From NCBI RefSeq assembly GCF_021556435.1, contig NZ_JAKGCU010000009.1:1-64000 (forward strand): a stretch of 64,000 nucleotides of DNA, written 5' to 3'. Made by a program: the position numbers and the translations under genes. The notes under the pieces were generated by a model. That model saw nothing but the letters and a program-made list of their open reading frames with translations, did no database searches and was not told the DNA's origin. Origin of the DNA: Gordonia tangerina. Its GTDB lineage: Bacteria > Actinomycetota > Actinomycetes > Mycobacteriales > Mycobacteriaceae. Positions 1 to 8,120 of this stretch are shown here, piece by piece. Every line of letters begins with the position of its first letter. Position 1 is the first letter of the stretch.

Positions 1-119
1 ACGTGTTACTCACCCGTTCGCCACTCGAGCACCCAGCAAGCTGGGCCTTTCCGTTCGACTTGCATGTGTTAAGCACGCCGCCAGCGTTCGTCCTGAGCCA
101 GGATCAAACTCTCCATGAA
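1..119 (-). rRNA. rrs: 16S ribosomal RNA, 5' end only (partial)
   Basis: Read on the minus strand, this stretch carries the universal 5' end of bacterial 16S rRNA (AGAGTTTGATCCTGGCTCAG and the following conserved block), up to the V1 loop and the conserved GGGTGAGTAACACGT. The rest of the gene lies beyond the left edge of the window. The exact mature 5' end is estimated by comparison with known 16S genes, where it falls about 8 nt before GAGTTTGATC. The V1 sequence is of the mycolic-acid actinobacterial type. Confidence 0.97.
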
Positions 120-626
120 AACCTATCGAAAACCACCAACCACAGGCCGGCAGACTTTCAACACAATCTCAGCCAGAGAGACAAAAACCTGACCAAACAA
201 AAACTAGCAACACCCACCCCACAGGGCAGATGCCACAAAAACAAAAATCATCCATATCCAAAAACACTTGGACACACGATGCCAAACAAATGGCATCAGA
301 CAATCCATCAACACACTATCGAGTTCTCAAAGAACACACACCCACCAGCACCACCCCGTGAAAGGGCGCTCACCTGCGAGCTTTCGTTCAATTTGGATTC
401 GCTGCCCGTCTCCGGCGCAACTCTTCCAACCTACCAGACGCTCTTCGCGGCCCGCAACTCTCGGTCGTGGTCCGATCGGGAGTGTCTGGCAGTCCGAGAT
501 GTCAAACCTGGCGCATCAAGCGACCCGGTCGATTTCTCGGGGGCGGTCAGTGCAGAACCCGGTTTCCCTTCCCCGTTTCCCCTCTCGGGGCGTCCGGGGC
601 GGCGCCGTGGCGCGCTGACTCGAAGA
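120..626 (-). promoter_or_regulatory. rRNA operon leader (pre-16S) with processing/antitermination motif
   Basis: There is no convincing protein gene between the 16S start and the divergent gene at 852. The A-rich part next to 16S (about 120-345) contains, on the minus strand, TGTTCTTTGAGAACTCGATA (311-336 region). This motif resembles the pre-16S leader element of mycobacterial rrn operons, which takes part in the RNase III processing stalk and antitermination. I infer that this is the transcribed leader. Open reading frames here have no family resemblance and atypical composition, so I reject them. Confidence 0.6.
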
Positions 627-655
627 AAGTTACGCACTCTCGCGGCCATATCCAA
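627..655 (-). promoter_or_regulatory. Candidate rRNA operon promoter
   Basis: On the minus strand TTGGAT (655-650) and TAACTT (632-627) are separated by 17 bp. They match the -35/-10 consensus of the housekeeping sigma factor reasonably well and lie upstream of the rrn leader. rRNA operons of this group often have several promoters, and others may lie between here and 850. This call is by eye only. Confidence 0.35.
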
Positions 656-851
656 ATCGCCTGGTCAGCAGCGTGGCTCCGCAGCATCATCGCAGGTCAT
701 AGACGTGCGTCCGGCCGCGATGACTGCGCACTACCCGGCCTGAGACGTGCGAATCTCTGTGTGATCTGCGCCATTGATCCCGTCCTTTTGGACAGTCACC
801 GGACCTCGATGGGCAGTTACTGCAGGTCAAGACCGTCCATAGCGTGAAGGC

Positions 852-1679
852 ATGACAGCGCTCGCTTGTGTCGACCCGCCGCCGACTCGCGTAGCGGTGC
901 GTCGCACCCTGAGTGTCCCCGCCGGCTTCGTCAACTGCGGTCCGTTCGCCTGGCGTCCGGGCATCGACGGAGTCGAGATCATCCACCGGCTGGACGCATC
1001 GACGATCAGCGACGCGTCGATGGTGGACGGACTACTTCATCTCGTGAACCTCGGGATCCTCGCCGGTCGGCATGCTTTCGAGCAGGCCGCGCTGGGTGTG
1101 ATCCGAACTTCTGCGCCCGATGATGACCGCGCGTGGGCGGCGTTCTACGACAATTCCCTCGCCGAACTGGCCGACGGACGCTCGCCTTTTGCCCCGATTC
1201 ATCTACGGGCCAGGTCTCTGGTGATCGGCGAGAGCGTTCTGGAGGTCGGTTCGTGTTTCGGTTTCCTCGCATTGCAGTGCGCCGGCGATGGCCGGCGGGT
1301 ACACGCCTGTGATATCTCCCCCGGTGCCACCGCGCTGCTGAAGTCTGCCGCGCGCCGACGTGGCGACGACGTGTCGGCGGTTGTCGGCGACGCGACCGCA
1401 CTCCCGTTCGGTGCCGACTCGGTCGACACGGTGACGTTGATCCACCTGCTCGAACACCTCGACGATGGCTCGGCTCGTCGTGCGTTGTCCGAGGCGTTGC
1501 GGGTGGCGCGCCGACGCGTCGTTGTCGCTGTGCCCTACGAAGACCACCCCAGTGAGCACTTCGGACATCTGTTGCGCTTGACTGCAAGCCACCTGCGTCA
1601 TTGGGCCGAGCTCGTAAAGCCTGCGACCGTCGAGTTCTTCGACGATCACGGCGGCTGGATGGTCCTCACCCCGCGATAG
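852..1679 (+). CDS. mftM: MftM-like SAM-dependent methyltransferase (mycofactocin oligosaccharide methyltransferase)
   Basis: A 275-residue class I methyltransferase. The SAM-binding motif I is VLEVGSCFGF (about residue 130), followed by an acidic residue in HACDISPGA, then DATALPFGADSVDTVTLIHLLEHL, a typical motif II/III. The protein resembles the mycobacterial MftM, which 2-O-methylates the oligoglucan of the redox cofactor mycofactocin. The neighbourhood also fits: a LuxR regulator, a histidine kinase, two iron-type alcohol dehydrogenases, a VWA protein and a MoxR ATPase follow on the opposite strand, the set found around mftM in mycobacteria. It is convergent with the regulator gene (12 bp apart) and divergent from the rRNA operon. 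I did not see the core mftA-F genes in this window. The name rests on recalled family resemblance plus context. Confidence 0.75.
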   Translation: MTALACVDPPPTRVAVRRTLSVPAGFVNCGPFAWRPGIDGVEIIHRLDASTISDASMVDGLLHLVNLGILAGRHAFEQAALGVIRTSAPDDDRAWAAFYDNSLAELADGRSPFAPIHLRARSLVIGESVLEVGSCFGFLALQCAGDGRRVHACDISPGATALLKSAARRRGDDVSAVVGDATALPFGADSVDTVTLIHLLEHLDDGSARRALSEALRVARRRVVVAVPYEDHPSEHFGHLLRLTASHLRHWAELVKPATVEFFDDHGGWMVLTPR

Positions 1680-1691
1680 ACCGTCGCATGA

Positions 1692-2345
1692 TCAGATCAA
1701 TCCTCGTTTGCTGGCGATGTACACGGCATCGGTGCGCTTGGAGACTCCGAGTTTGCGGATGATGTTGCGAATGTGGAACTTGACCGTCGACTCGGAGATG
1801 TAAAGCGTCTGCCCGATGCGTTTGTTCGACAATCCGTCGGCGAGCAGGCGCAGGACCTCGCGCTCACGCTCGGTCAAACCCTCCGACACCCCTCCCTCCC
1901 CGGACACCGTACGCAGCACGATCGCGGCGCTGCGCGGGTCGAAGGCGCTGCCACCCCCCGACACCGCCTGGATCGCACGGACAAGTTCGGTGGTGTCGAC
2001 GTCCTTCACGACGTAGCCGCGGGCTCCGGCCTTGACCGCGCGGACCACGAGGTCGTCGTCGAGGAATGTGGTCAACACCAGCGCGGCCACACCGGGGTGA
2101 CGCTGCGCGATCTCGCCGATCAGCCGTAGGCCCTCATACTCCGTGCCGGCGGTCAGCTTGAGGTCGACCACGACCACGTCGGGTCGACATCGGGTCACCT
2201 CGGCAAGTGCGTTCTCATACGAGTCCGCCTCGCCGACCACCGCGATCGACGACTCTCGGTCGAGCAGCGATCGGATGCCCTCACGCAACAGGGCGTGGTC
2301 GTCCACCAGCATCGTGCGAACCGCCGTGGTCTCGGGTGCTGTCAT
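1692..2345 (-). CDS. LuxR/NarL-family response regulator of the alcohol dehydrogenase locus
   Basis: 217 residues. The N-terminal receiver domain has the acidic pair in VDDHALLREG, the phospho-acceptor Asp at about 61 (VVVVDLKL) and the conserved Lys in GYVVKD. The C-terminal LuxR HTH (about 152-217) has LTEREREVLRLLADGLSNKR and STVKFHIRNI. The start ATG overlaps the kinase stop codon as ATGA, so the pair is translationally coupled. It is the last gene of the minus-strand cluster running from mdo. By context it should control alcohol oxidation genes in response to the kinase. Candidate binding sites lie upstream of mdo (9502-9534), but this link is inference. Confidence 0.92.
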   Translation of the reverse strand: MTAPETTAVRTMLVDDHALLREGIRSLLDRESSIAVVGEADSYENALAEVTRCRPDVVVVDLKLTAGTEYEGLRLIGEIAQRHPGVAALVLTTFLDDDLVVRAVKAGARGYVVKDVDTTELVRAIQAVSGGGSAFDPRSAAIVLRTVSGEGGVSEGLTEREREVLRLLADGLSNKRIGQTLYISESTVKFHIRNIIRKLGVSKRTDAVYIASKRGLI

Positions 2346-3787
2346 GTTGCCTCCCTCGTCCCCGAACCCGTGGCCCCGGTCACCGGGATCTCGACGCCGA
2401 TGCGCACACCGCCGAGGCGTGATCGTCGGATGCGCAGGCCACCGCCGAGTTCGGTTGCCCTGGTGGCCATATTGGCCAGACCGCGATGCCGCCCGGCCAG
2501 GTCGCCGAGCGTTGCGGCGCGCAACACCTTGCGCATGTGCGCCGGGTCCCCGTCCCCGTCGTCGTCAATGCTCAGCGAGATCAGGTGATCGCCGTAGGAG
2601 AGGGTCAGTCGGGCCGTGGACGCCTCGGCGTGCACGGCGGTGTTGAACAGTGCCTCCCCGGCGATCCGAAGGATGGCGTGTTGAACGTCGTCGGGCAGGT
2701 CTCGTGGTCTCCCCACCACACGCACCTCGGTCTCCAGGTCGGCCGGCATGTGCATCGAACACAGCCCGTCGAGAACCTCCCCCAGGCTCAACTCGCTGAC
2801 CGTCGGCGACTGGTTGAGCGCATAGATCACCGAGCGAAGCTGCTCGACCGCATCGCGCGTGAGTCGTCCGGCGACCTCGAGCCGCTCCGCCGTACGCGGT
2901 TCGGCATCGATCCGGCACACCTCGATCTGCATACCCGCCGACAGCACCGACTGCGTGACCGAGTCGTGCAGCTCTCGAGCGATGCGCTCGCGTTCCTCCA
3001 CCACGAGGCGTTGTCGCATGGCGGCGGACAATTCACGCTGTGTGCGCTCGAGTTCCAGGTTGCGCGCCGCAAGATCCCGAGCCTGTTCGGAAGCCTGCGC
3101 GTACGCGTGTTCGGCCCGGGTCAGCTGATGGCGGCTTTCCTCGAGGAGCGCGGCGTTGAGCAGCGCGACAGCTGCCTGACGCGCCAGAATCCGCATCACG
3201 ACGAGATCCGAGGAGTCCACCGGTGTGTGGGGCGGCGTCCATGCCGACAACCCGCCGACCACCCGGCCGTCGAGATGTACCGGCACATGCAGGTGATGAT
3301 CGTCGACCACCGGACGTGTCAGACGATCCATCTGATTGCGCAGGATGTCGTTGAGTCGGTTGAGCACGTCGGCGGGCAGGTGCCTCGGCGCCCGCGCCAT
3401 CTGAACGCCCTCGAAGGCGAGGATGGTGCCGTCCTGGGTCATCATCAGATGCCGTGGTCCCGTGCGATCGAGCTCGCCATCGCACAGCGCGAACACCACC
3501 CACTCCGCGCCCAGATGCTCTTGGGCGGCGCGCACGACCGACAGCACCAGGTTCTCGGGCCCCTCGGCGGTCTGCACAAGTGCCCGCGATATCCGGTCTA
3601 GCGCGTCGACGACCCGCGACAACCGCTGTTCCACTCCACGGAATTGCGCATAGTGGGATCCCTTGACCGAATGCAATCCGACCAGGGACTCCAACCGATC
3701 GTCGATTCCACCGACGACGTCGTGGTCGGGAGGCGCGTCCATCACCGGATCGACGGGCCCTGGCGCCGGGGCGCGGTGCCCGGCCAT
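2342..3787 (-). CDS. GAF-domain sensor histidine kinase (HisKA_3/NarX-like)
   Basis: 481 residues with no membrane segments, so probably a cytoplasmic sensor. A GAF-like domain spans about 60-215, a coiled linker follows (about 215-260), then the HisKA_3 box RIARELHDSV with the phosphorylated His (about 273), and a C-terminal HATPase with EALFNTAVHA (N box) and LSIDDDGDGD (G1). An ATG was chosen that overlaps the dehydrogenase stop as TGATG and has GGGAGG about 7 nt upstream; a GTG directly before it is the alternative. It sits between dhaT-like and the response regulator. The ligand is unknown. GAF sensing of a small molecule or redox cofactor is a reasonable inference. Confidence 0.9.
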   Translation of the reverse strand: MAGHRAPAPGPVDPVMDAPPDHDVVGGIDDRLESLVGLHSVKGSHYAQFRGVEQRLSRVVDALDRISRALVQTAEGPENLVLSVVRAAQEHLGAEWVVFALCDGELDRTGPRHLMMTQDGTILAFEGVQMARAPRHLPADVLNRLNDILRNQMDRLTRPVVDDHHLHVPVHLDGRVVGGLSAWTPPHTPVDSSDLVVMRILARQAAVALLNAALLEESRHQLTRAEHAYAQASEQARDLAARNLELERTQRELSAAMRQRLVVEERERIARELHDSVTQSVLSAGMQIEVCRIDAEPRTAERLEVAGRLTRDAVEQLRSVIYALNQSPTVSELSLGEVLDGLCSMHMPADLETEVRVVGRPRDLPDDVQHAILRIAGEALFNTAVHAEASTARLTLSYGDHLISLSIDDDGDGDPAHMRKVLRAATLGDLAGRHRGLANMATRATELGGGLRIRRSRLGGVRIGVEIPVTGATGSGTREAT

Positions 3788-4971
3788 CACAATGCCTCCC
3801 GATACAGCCGGTGTACGTCATCTGCAGTCGGTTGACGGGGATTGGTGGTCATGCATGCGTCGGCCAGTGCGTGGGCAGAGAGCACGGCGAGATCCTCGCG
3901 GCGAACCCCGAGCGGTGTCAACGATCCGGGCAGGCCGACGCGGGCGGAGAGGTCGGCGACACGCGCGGCGAACCGTTCGGCGGTCGTATGGGCCGACGAC
4001 GCGGCGGCGACACCCACCGCTTCTGCCAATTCGGCGTAGGGCTGCGGGTCGGTCTCGGCATTGAACCTGATGACATGCGGCAACAGCACCGCGTTGATCG
4101 CCCCATGCGGCGCATCGCACAGACCGCCCACCGGGTGGCTCATCGCGTGGGTCGCACCGAGGATCGCATTGGTGAACGCCATGCCGGCTTCGAGGGCGGC
4201 GTAGGCCATGTCCAGTCCGGCCTGTGCGTCGCCCGGGTCTTCCACCAGCCGCTCCAGACTGCGCCAGGCCGTACCGATGGCCGAGCGGGCCGCGATGTCG
4301 GTGAGTCGGTTGTGGGCGATCGACGCATAGGCCTCGATGCAGTGGGTGATGGCGTCCATCCCCGATTGCGCGACGACCTCCGGGGGCAGTGTTGCCAGCA
4401 CCCTCGGGTCGATGACCGAGACGTCGGGGACCAGCCCGCGACCGATGATGGTGACCTTGGTGCGGCGGTCGACGTCGTTGATGATGCAGAACTGCGAGAC
4501 ATCCGAACCGCTGCCGGCTGTGGTGGGTGCGGCGACCAACGGCGGCAGCGGTCGGCGGGCCCGATCGATGCCCTCGTATTCCAGAATGTGTCCGCCGTTC
4601 GCGGCGAGCACGGCAACTCCTTTGGCGGCATCGATGACCGATCCACCGCCGAGTGCGACGATGCCCTCACAGCGGGCCGATTCGTAGTGTTCGAGCGCGG
4701 CGGACACCTCGGGAGCGCGCGGATTCGGCGACACCCCGGTGAACGAATACACCTGCAGCCCCGACGAGCGCAGGCGATCGCACAGCTCCGAGTACCACGG
4801 GGTCGCCATCAACGGCCGGTCGGAGACGACCATCAGTCGCCGCACGCCCAGGCCATCGGCCGCACGCGGCACCTCGGCCAACGACCCGTGCCCGATGATG
4901 ATCTCCGGGGTGTGGAATTTGGCGATCCGCACACCGGTGCGGATCATCGTCGCGCCCGCCTCGGTTGCCAC
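3787..4971 (-). CDS. Iron-type (group III) alcohol dehydrogenase, 1,3-propanediol dehydrogenase-like
   Basis: 394 residues, usual for the family. The nucleotide-binding GGGSVIDAAKG motif is near residue 97. The metal-binding set follows (D in AQSGMDAITHCIEAY with its H, then H in GATHAMSHPVGG and H in CDAPHGAINAVLLPH). The family oxidises primary alcohols or diols, or reduces aldehydes, with NAD(P) and a divalent metal. It lies in the same transcription unit as mdo, moxR and the VWA gene, and is coupled to the kinase downstream. A similar gene (annotated as 1,3-propanediol dehydrogenase) is known in the equivalent mycobacterial locus. Substrate specificity cannot be read from the sequence. 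Whether it uses a bound nicotinamide and mycofactocin, like Mdo, is open. Confidence 0.85.
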   Translation of the reverse strand: MATEAGATMIRTGVRIAKFHTPEIIIGHGSLAEVPRAADGLGVRRLMVVSDRPLMATPWYSELCDRLRSSGLQVYSFTGVSPNPRAPEVSAALEHYESARCEGIVALGGGSVIDAAKGVAVLAANGGHILEYEGIDRARRPLPPLVAAPTTAGSGSDVSQFCIINDVDRRTKVTIIGRGLVPDVSVIDPRVLATLPPEVVAQSGMDAITHCIEAYASIAHNRLTDIAARSAIGTAWRSLERLVEDPGDAQAGLDMAYAALEAGMAFTNAILGATHAMSHPVGGLCDAPHGAINAVLLPHVIRFNAETDPQPYAELAEAVGVAAASSAHTTAERFAARVADLSARVGLPGSLTPLGVRREDLAVLSAHALADACMTTNPRQPTADDVHRLYREAL

Positions 4972-5024
4972 GTCACCTCACCCGTCCCAGCGCCGGTTGC
5001 CTGTTCGCGATCCTACGCGGGCGA

Positions 5025-6557
5025 TCACCGGTGTACTGGCCCGATCGCGTCGACCGACACCTGCTCCAACTCGGACAGGTCGTGGACAACATGGACCCGG
5101 TCGCACATCGTCGCGTAGGCGGGAAGGTCGCACGATCCCAGGCCCCAGGAATAGCTCGGCTCGGGCGTGATCCAGATCGTCTCCCGGGCCCGCCGCGTGA
5201 TCTCCTCGAATGCGGGCAGGTTGGGGTCCCGGCCGTTGGTTCGGCCGTCCCCGAGGACGATGACGGTGGTGCGACGGTTGACCGCGCCACCGAACTCCTC
5301 GAGAAAGGTCTCCAGCGCGTGTCCGTAGTCGGAGTCGGCGTCGGTGTCGAGCACTCCGCCGGCGGGTAGCCCCGAGACAACGAGCGACAACGCCTCCTCG
5401 GCTGGGTGCTCGGCGAACAGGTCGGTGATCTCGACGAGGTCGGCGACGAAGGCAAAGGACCGCACGTGGGCGACCATGCTCTGCAGCCCGTGCACGAGCT
5501 GCAAGGTGAACCGGGCCGCCGCACGCACCGACAATGACACGTCGGCCAGGACCAGCAGGCTGGGACGATCGGTGACCTTGGCGACCGTGACGGGACGAAA
5601 CGGCACCCCGTCGTAGCGCAGGTTCGCGCGCATGGTGCGAGCGCCGTCGACGGTGCCCCGCGCAGCGAGTTTGCGGCGGGCGCGCGGAGCTCCGTGCAGA
5701 CTGCGGATCAGGCGGCGGATCGATTCCTCGAGGCTCGCCCGGTCCTGCTCGTGGATCACCTCACGCACCGAGGCCTTGATCTCGCGGCTCTCCAGTTCGT
5801 GGTCGGTGGCCATCAATTGCTCGAGGTGATCTCGCAACTTCTCCGGCAGCCCGTCGAGTAGGCCGGCCAGCGCGCGCCGTAGCGCCGCCAACTCCTCGGC
5901 GTCTGGCTGTCCACCCGCGGACTCGTCGGTGTCGAGCCATTCGAGCAGCGCCATCTCCTGCGCGACGGAGAGCTCGGTGTCGAGCTCGGTCGGCGTACCG
6001 GCGACGAGATCACCCGGACGGCCCGGGTTGTGCAGTCGGGACACCGTGAGCTGCACCCGCGCGGCGGCCTCCGAGTTCGGGACCTCGTCGGCCGAGAGCA
6101 CGATCTCGTCCGTGAGCGATGCCATATCGAGTTTGTTGGCCTCCTGATGCAAGTTGTACTGCTCGGCGAGATCCTCCGGGTCGAAGTACTGCCGGATGTT
6201 GGACGGCGGTCCGTGACTGTGTCCCTGCTGCGGAGTCTCGCTGACGTCCTCGGACAGCGTGTACTCCTCGAGTTCGCCGGTGTCGCTGAGATCGTCGTGG
6301 CTGTGCGAGTGCCCATGCCCGTCGTCGCGGTCGACCACCGGCCGCAGACCGAAAAACCGGTCGAAGACCTCGTTGAAGGTGTCCTCGTCGCGGCGGTCCT
6401 TGATCAGGCATACCTCCAGTGCCGATCGCAGCAGCTCACGATCGGCGAGGACTTCCGCCGTCGCGGTGGCTCGCATGGCATCCATCGCCTCGGATACACC
6501 GATCCGTATCCCGTGTAGTCGTAGCAACCGGACGAACCGGTGCAGCGCCCCTTCCAT
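5025..6557 (-). CDS. VWA-domain protein (CoxE-like partner of MoxR ATPase) with His-rich stretch
   Basis: 510 residues. The C-terminal VWA/CoxE-like domain has the MIDAS motif ADVSLSVR (about residue 343) and LGDGRTNGRDPN further on. The N-terminal half is helical and acidic and contains DDGHGHSHSHDD (about 77-88) and QQGHSHGP, which look like metal-binding segments. VWA proteins of this type pair with MoxR AAA+ ATPases to mature or insert metal cofactors in enzymes such as CO dehydrogenase. The gene begins 10 bp after the MoxR gene on the same strand, so the two very probably act together. Likely clients are the two metal-dependent alcohol dehydrogenases of the locus (inference). Confidence 0.85.
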   Translation of the reverse strand: MEGALHRFVRLLRLHGIRIGVSEAMDAMRATATAEVLADRELLRSALEVCLIKDRRDEDTFNEVFDRFFGLRPVVDRDDGHGHSHSHDDLSDTGELEEYTLSEDVSETPQQGHSHGPPSNIRQYFDPEDLAEQYNLHQEANKLDMASLTDEIVLSADEVPNSEAAARVQLTVSRLHNPGRPGDLVAGTPTELDTELSVAQEMALLEWLDTDESAGGQPDAEELAALRRALAGLLDGLPEKLRDHLEQLMATDHELESREIKASVREVIHEQDRASLEESIRRLIRSLHGAPRARRKLAARGTVDGARTMRANLRYDGVPFRPVTVAKVTDRPSLLVLADVSLSVRAAARFTLQLVHGLQSMVAHVRSFAFVADLVEITDLFAEHPAEEALSLVVSGLPAGGVLDTDADSDYGHALETFLEEFGGAVNRRTTVIVLGDGRTNGRDPNLPAFEEITRRARETIWITPEPSYSWGLGSCDLPAYATMCDRVHVVHDLSELEQVSVDAIGPVHR

Positions 6558-6567
6558 CCTGCTCGCC

Positions 6568-7992
6568 TCAGAACGGCCGCTTGCCGGTGCCGCCTCGTCG
6601 CTGGAACGACCGGCTCCCCTGACCCGGACTCACACCGCCCTTGGTACCGGCCTCGCTGCGGGCGCCCGGCGATCCGTAGTAGTCCTGTCCGTGACGCCCC
6701 GGAAGATCTTTGGCGGCCCGCCGCGCCGGCCCCGAGTTCGTCTCGTGCCCGGGCGAATGGTCATGATCGTGGGAATGCCCGTGGTCATGGGAGTGCCCGT
6801 GGTCGTGCGAGTGGCCGTGGTCGTGCGAGTGCCCGTGCAAATGTTCGGGCACTTCGGCATTCGGATCGACCAACCTGGGCATGGCATCGATCGCACGAGT
6901 CAGGTCCCGGTCGTATTTGACCACGACATTGGCGGTGTCGGAGAGGATCTCGGCGGTGAGGTCGTCGGCACCGAGAACAGCGAGGGTCCGCGCCCAGTCG
7001 ATGGCCTCGGAGATGCTCGGCGCCTTGCGCAGATCCAGCTCGCGCAACCCGCGCACGATCTGCACGAGCTGTGCGGCCAATGCCTCCGACAACCCGGTGT
7101 CCTTGGACTTGATGATCTCCAGTTCACGGTCGGCATCGGGGTAGTCCAGCGACAGGTGCAGGCAGCGTCGTTTGAGCGCGGCCGACAGATCCCGGGTGTT
7201 GTTGGAGGTCAACACGATCATCGGCTGGTGGGTAGCGACGAAGGTACCGATCTCCGGCACAGAGACCTGATACTCGGCGAGCAGTTCCAGCAAGACCGCC
7301 TCGAGCGCTTCGTCGGCACGATCGACCTCGTCGACGAGCAGTACCACCGGCCTTTCGGAGCGCACGGCTTCCAGCAGCGGCCGCGGTGCGAGGAAGCGTT
7401 CGGAGAAGAACACGCTCTCCTCGGCACCAATCCGGTCGACCGCTTCGGTGAGTGTCGCGGCATCCTCGACGACCTGGCTGATCTTCTCGCGCAGCACCTG
7501 TGTGTAGAGCAGCTGCTTGCCGTAATCCCATTCGTAAAGCGCGGTCGTCTCGTCCTGGCCCTCGTAGCACTGCAGGCGCAACAGGTGGCGTCCGGTGACC
7601 TCTGCCAGTGTCTTGGCGAGTTCGGTCTTGCCGACTCCCGCAGGCCCCTCGAGCAGGATCGGCTTGTCCAGCCGGCTCTGCAGGAAGACCGTCGTCGCGA
7701 GGCGCTGATCGGCGAGATAGCCTGCTGCGGCGAATTTCTCGATCACGTCGGCGACGTCGGTGAAGGGGGGCGACCCTTCGTGACGCCCGCTCGTTCCTCG
7801 CGGGCTCCTCAGGGGACGGGCGGATCCCCCGTCATCCGTGCCACCCCCGCGGGGTGATTCCCCGTCACCCGTGCCACCCCCAGATCGGGGTGGCCGTTCC
7901 CCACCGGTGCCACGCGAGCCACTCATGGACCGGGCGGGATCGGGGCTCGTCGGTCCGAACTCGTCGGGCTCGTCGGCGAACTGCACGGACAT
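6568..7992 (-). CDS. MoxR-family AAA+ ATPase with His-rich tail
   Basis: 474 residues. The N-terminus (1-75) is low-complexity Gly/Ser/Pro/Arg. The AAA+ core follows with Walker A EGPAGVGKTE (about 115), Walker B VVLLVDEVDRAD, sensor-1 VLTSNNTRDLS and an Arg-rich box RRCLHL. After the AAA+ lid comes a striking segment with the repeated unit GHSHDH four times, ending in DHDHSPGH (about 390-415), then a basic tail. MoxR ATPases act with VWA proteins as metal-insertion or activation chaperones. The His tail suggests handling of Zn, Fe, Ni or Co. It lies directly downstream of mdo behind two hairpins, and upstream of the VWA gene. The role in dehydrogenase activation is inferred from context. Confidence 0.9.
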   Translation of the reverse strand: MSVQFADEPDEFGPTSPDPARSMSGSRGTGGERPPRSGGGTGDGESPRGGGTDDGGSARPLRSPRGTSGRHEGSPPFTDVADVIEKFAAAGYLADQRLATTVFLQSRLDKPILLEGPAGVGKTELAKTLAEVTGRHLLRLQCYEGQDETTALYEWDYGKQLLYTQVLREKISQVVEDAATLTEAVDRIGAEESVFFSERFLAPRPLLEAVRSERPVVLLVDEVDRADEALEAVLLELLAEYQVSVPEIGTFVATHQPMIVLTSNNTRDLSAALKRRCLHLSLDYPDADRELEIIKSKDTGLSEALAAQLVQIVRGLRELDLRKAPSISEAIDWARTLAVLGADDLTAEILSDTANVVVKYDRDLTRAIDAMPRLVDPNAEVPEHLHGHSHDHGHSHDHGHSHDHGHSHDHDHSPGHETNSGPARRAAKDLPGRHGQDYYGSPGARSEAGTKGGVSPGQGSRSFQRRGGTGKRPF

Positions 7993-8046
7993 CGGTGTCT
8001 CCGGTTCTGTGGGCGGGTCACGGTGATCGAAATTGGGGTGGTGAAT

Positions 8047-8120
8047 GCAGACGGGTGGCGAAACCTGGTCGGGGGCAGTGGATTCGCCACCCGTCTGCGC
8101 CGTAGGGGTGGCGCCCCTAC
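8047..8120 (-). terminator. Two hairpins after mdo: terminator or attenuator inside the cluster
   Basis: A perfect 16-bp stem (8047-8062 with 8083-8098, key arm GCAGACGGGTGGCGAA, 20-nt loop) is preceded on the transcript by a 7-bp stem GTAGGGG/CCCCTAC (8102-8108 with 8114-8120) that overlaps the mdo stop codon. No long T tract follows on the minus strand, so this is better seen as a partial terminator, attenuator or 3' stabiliser that lowers expression of the MoxR-VWA genes relative to mdo. Confidence 0.6.

Noticed and set aside
3-743. 246-codon plus-strand frame across the rRNA leader
   Set aside because: It reads the antisense of 16S rRNA and its A-rich leader; not a gene.
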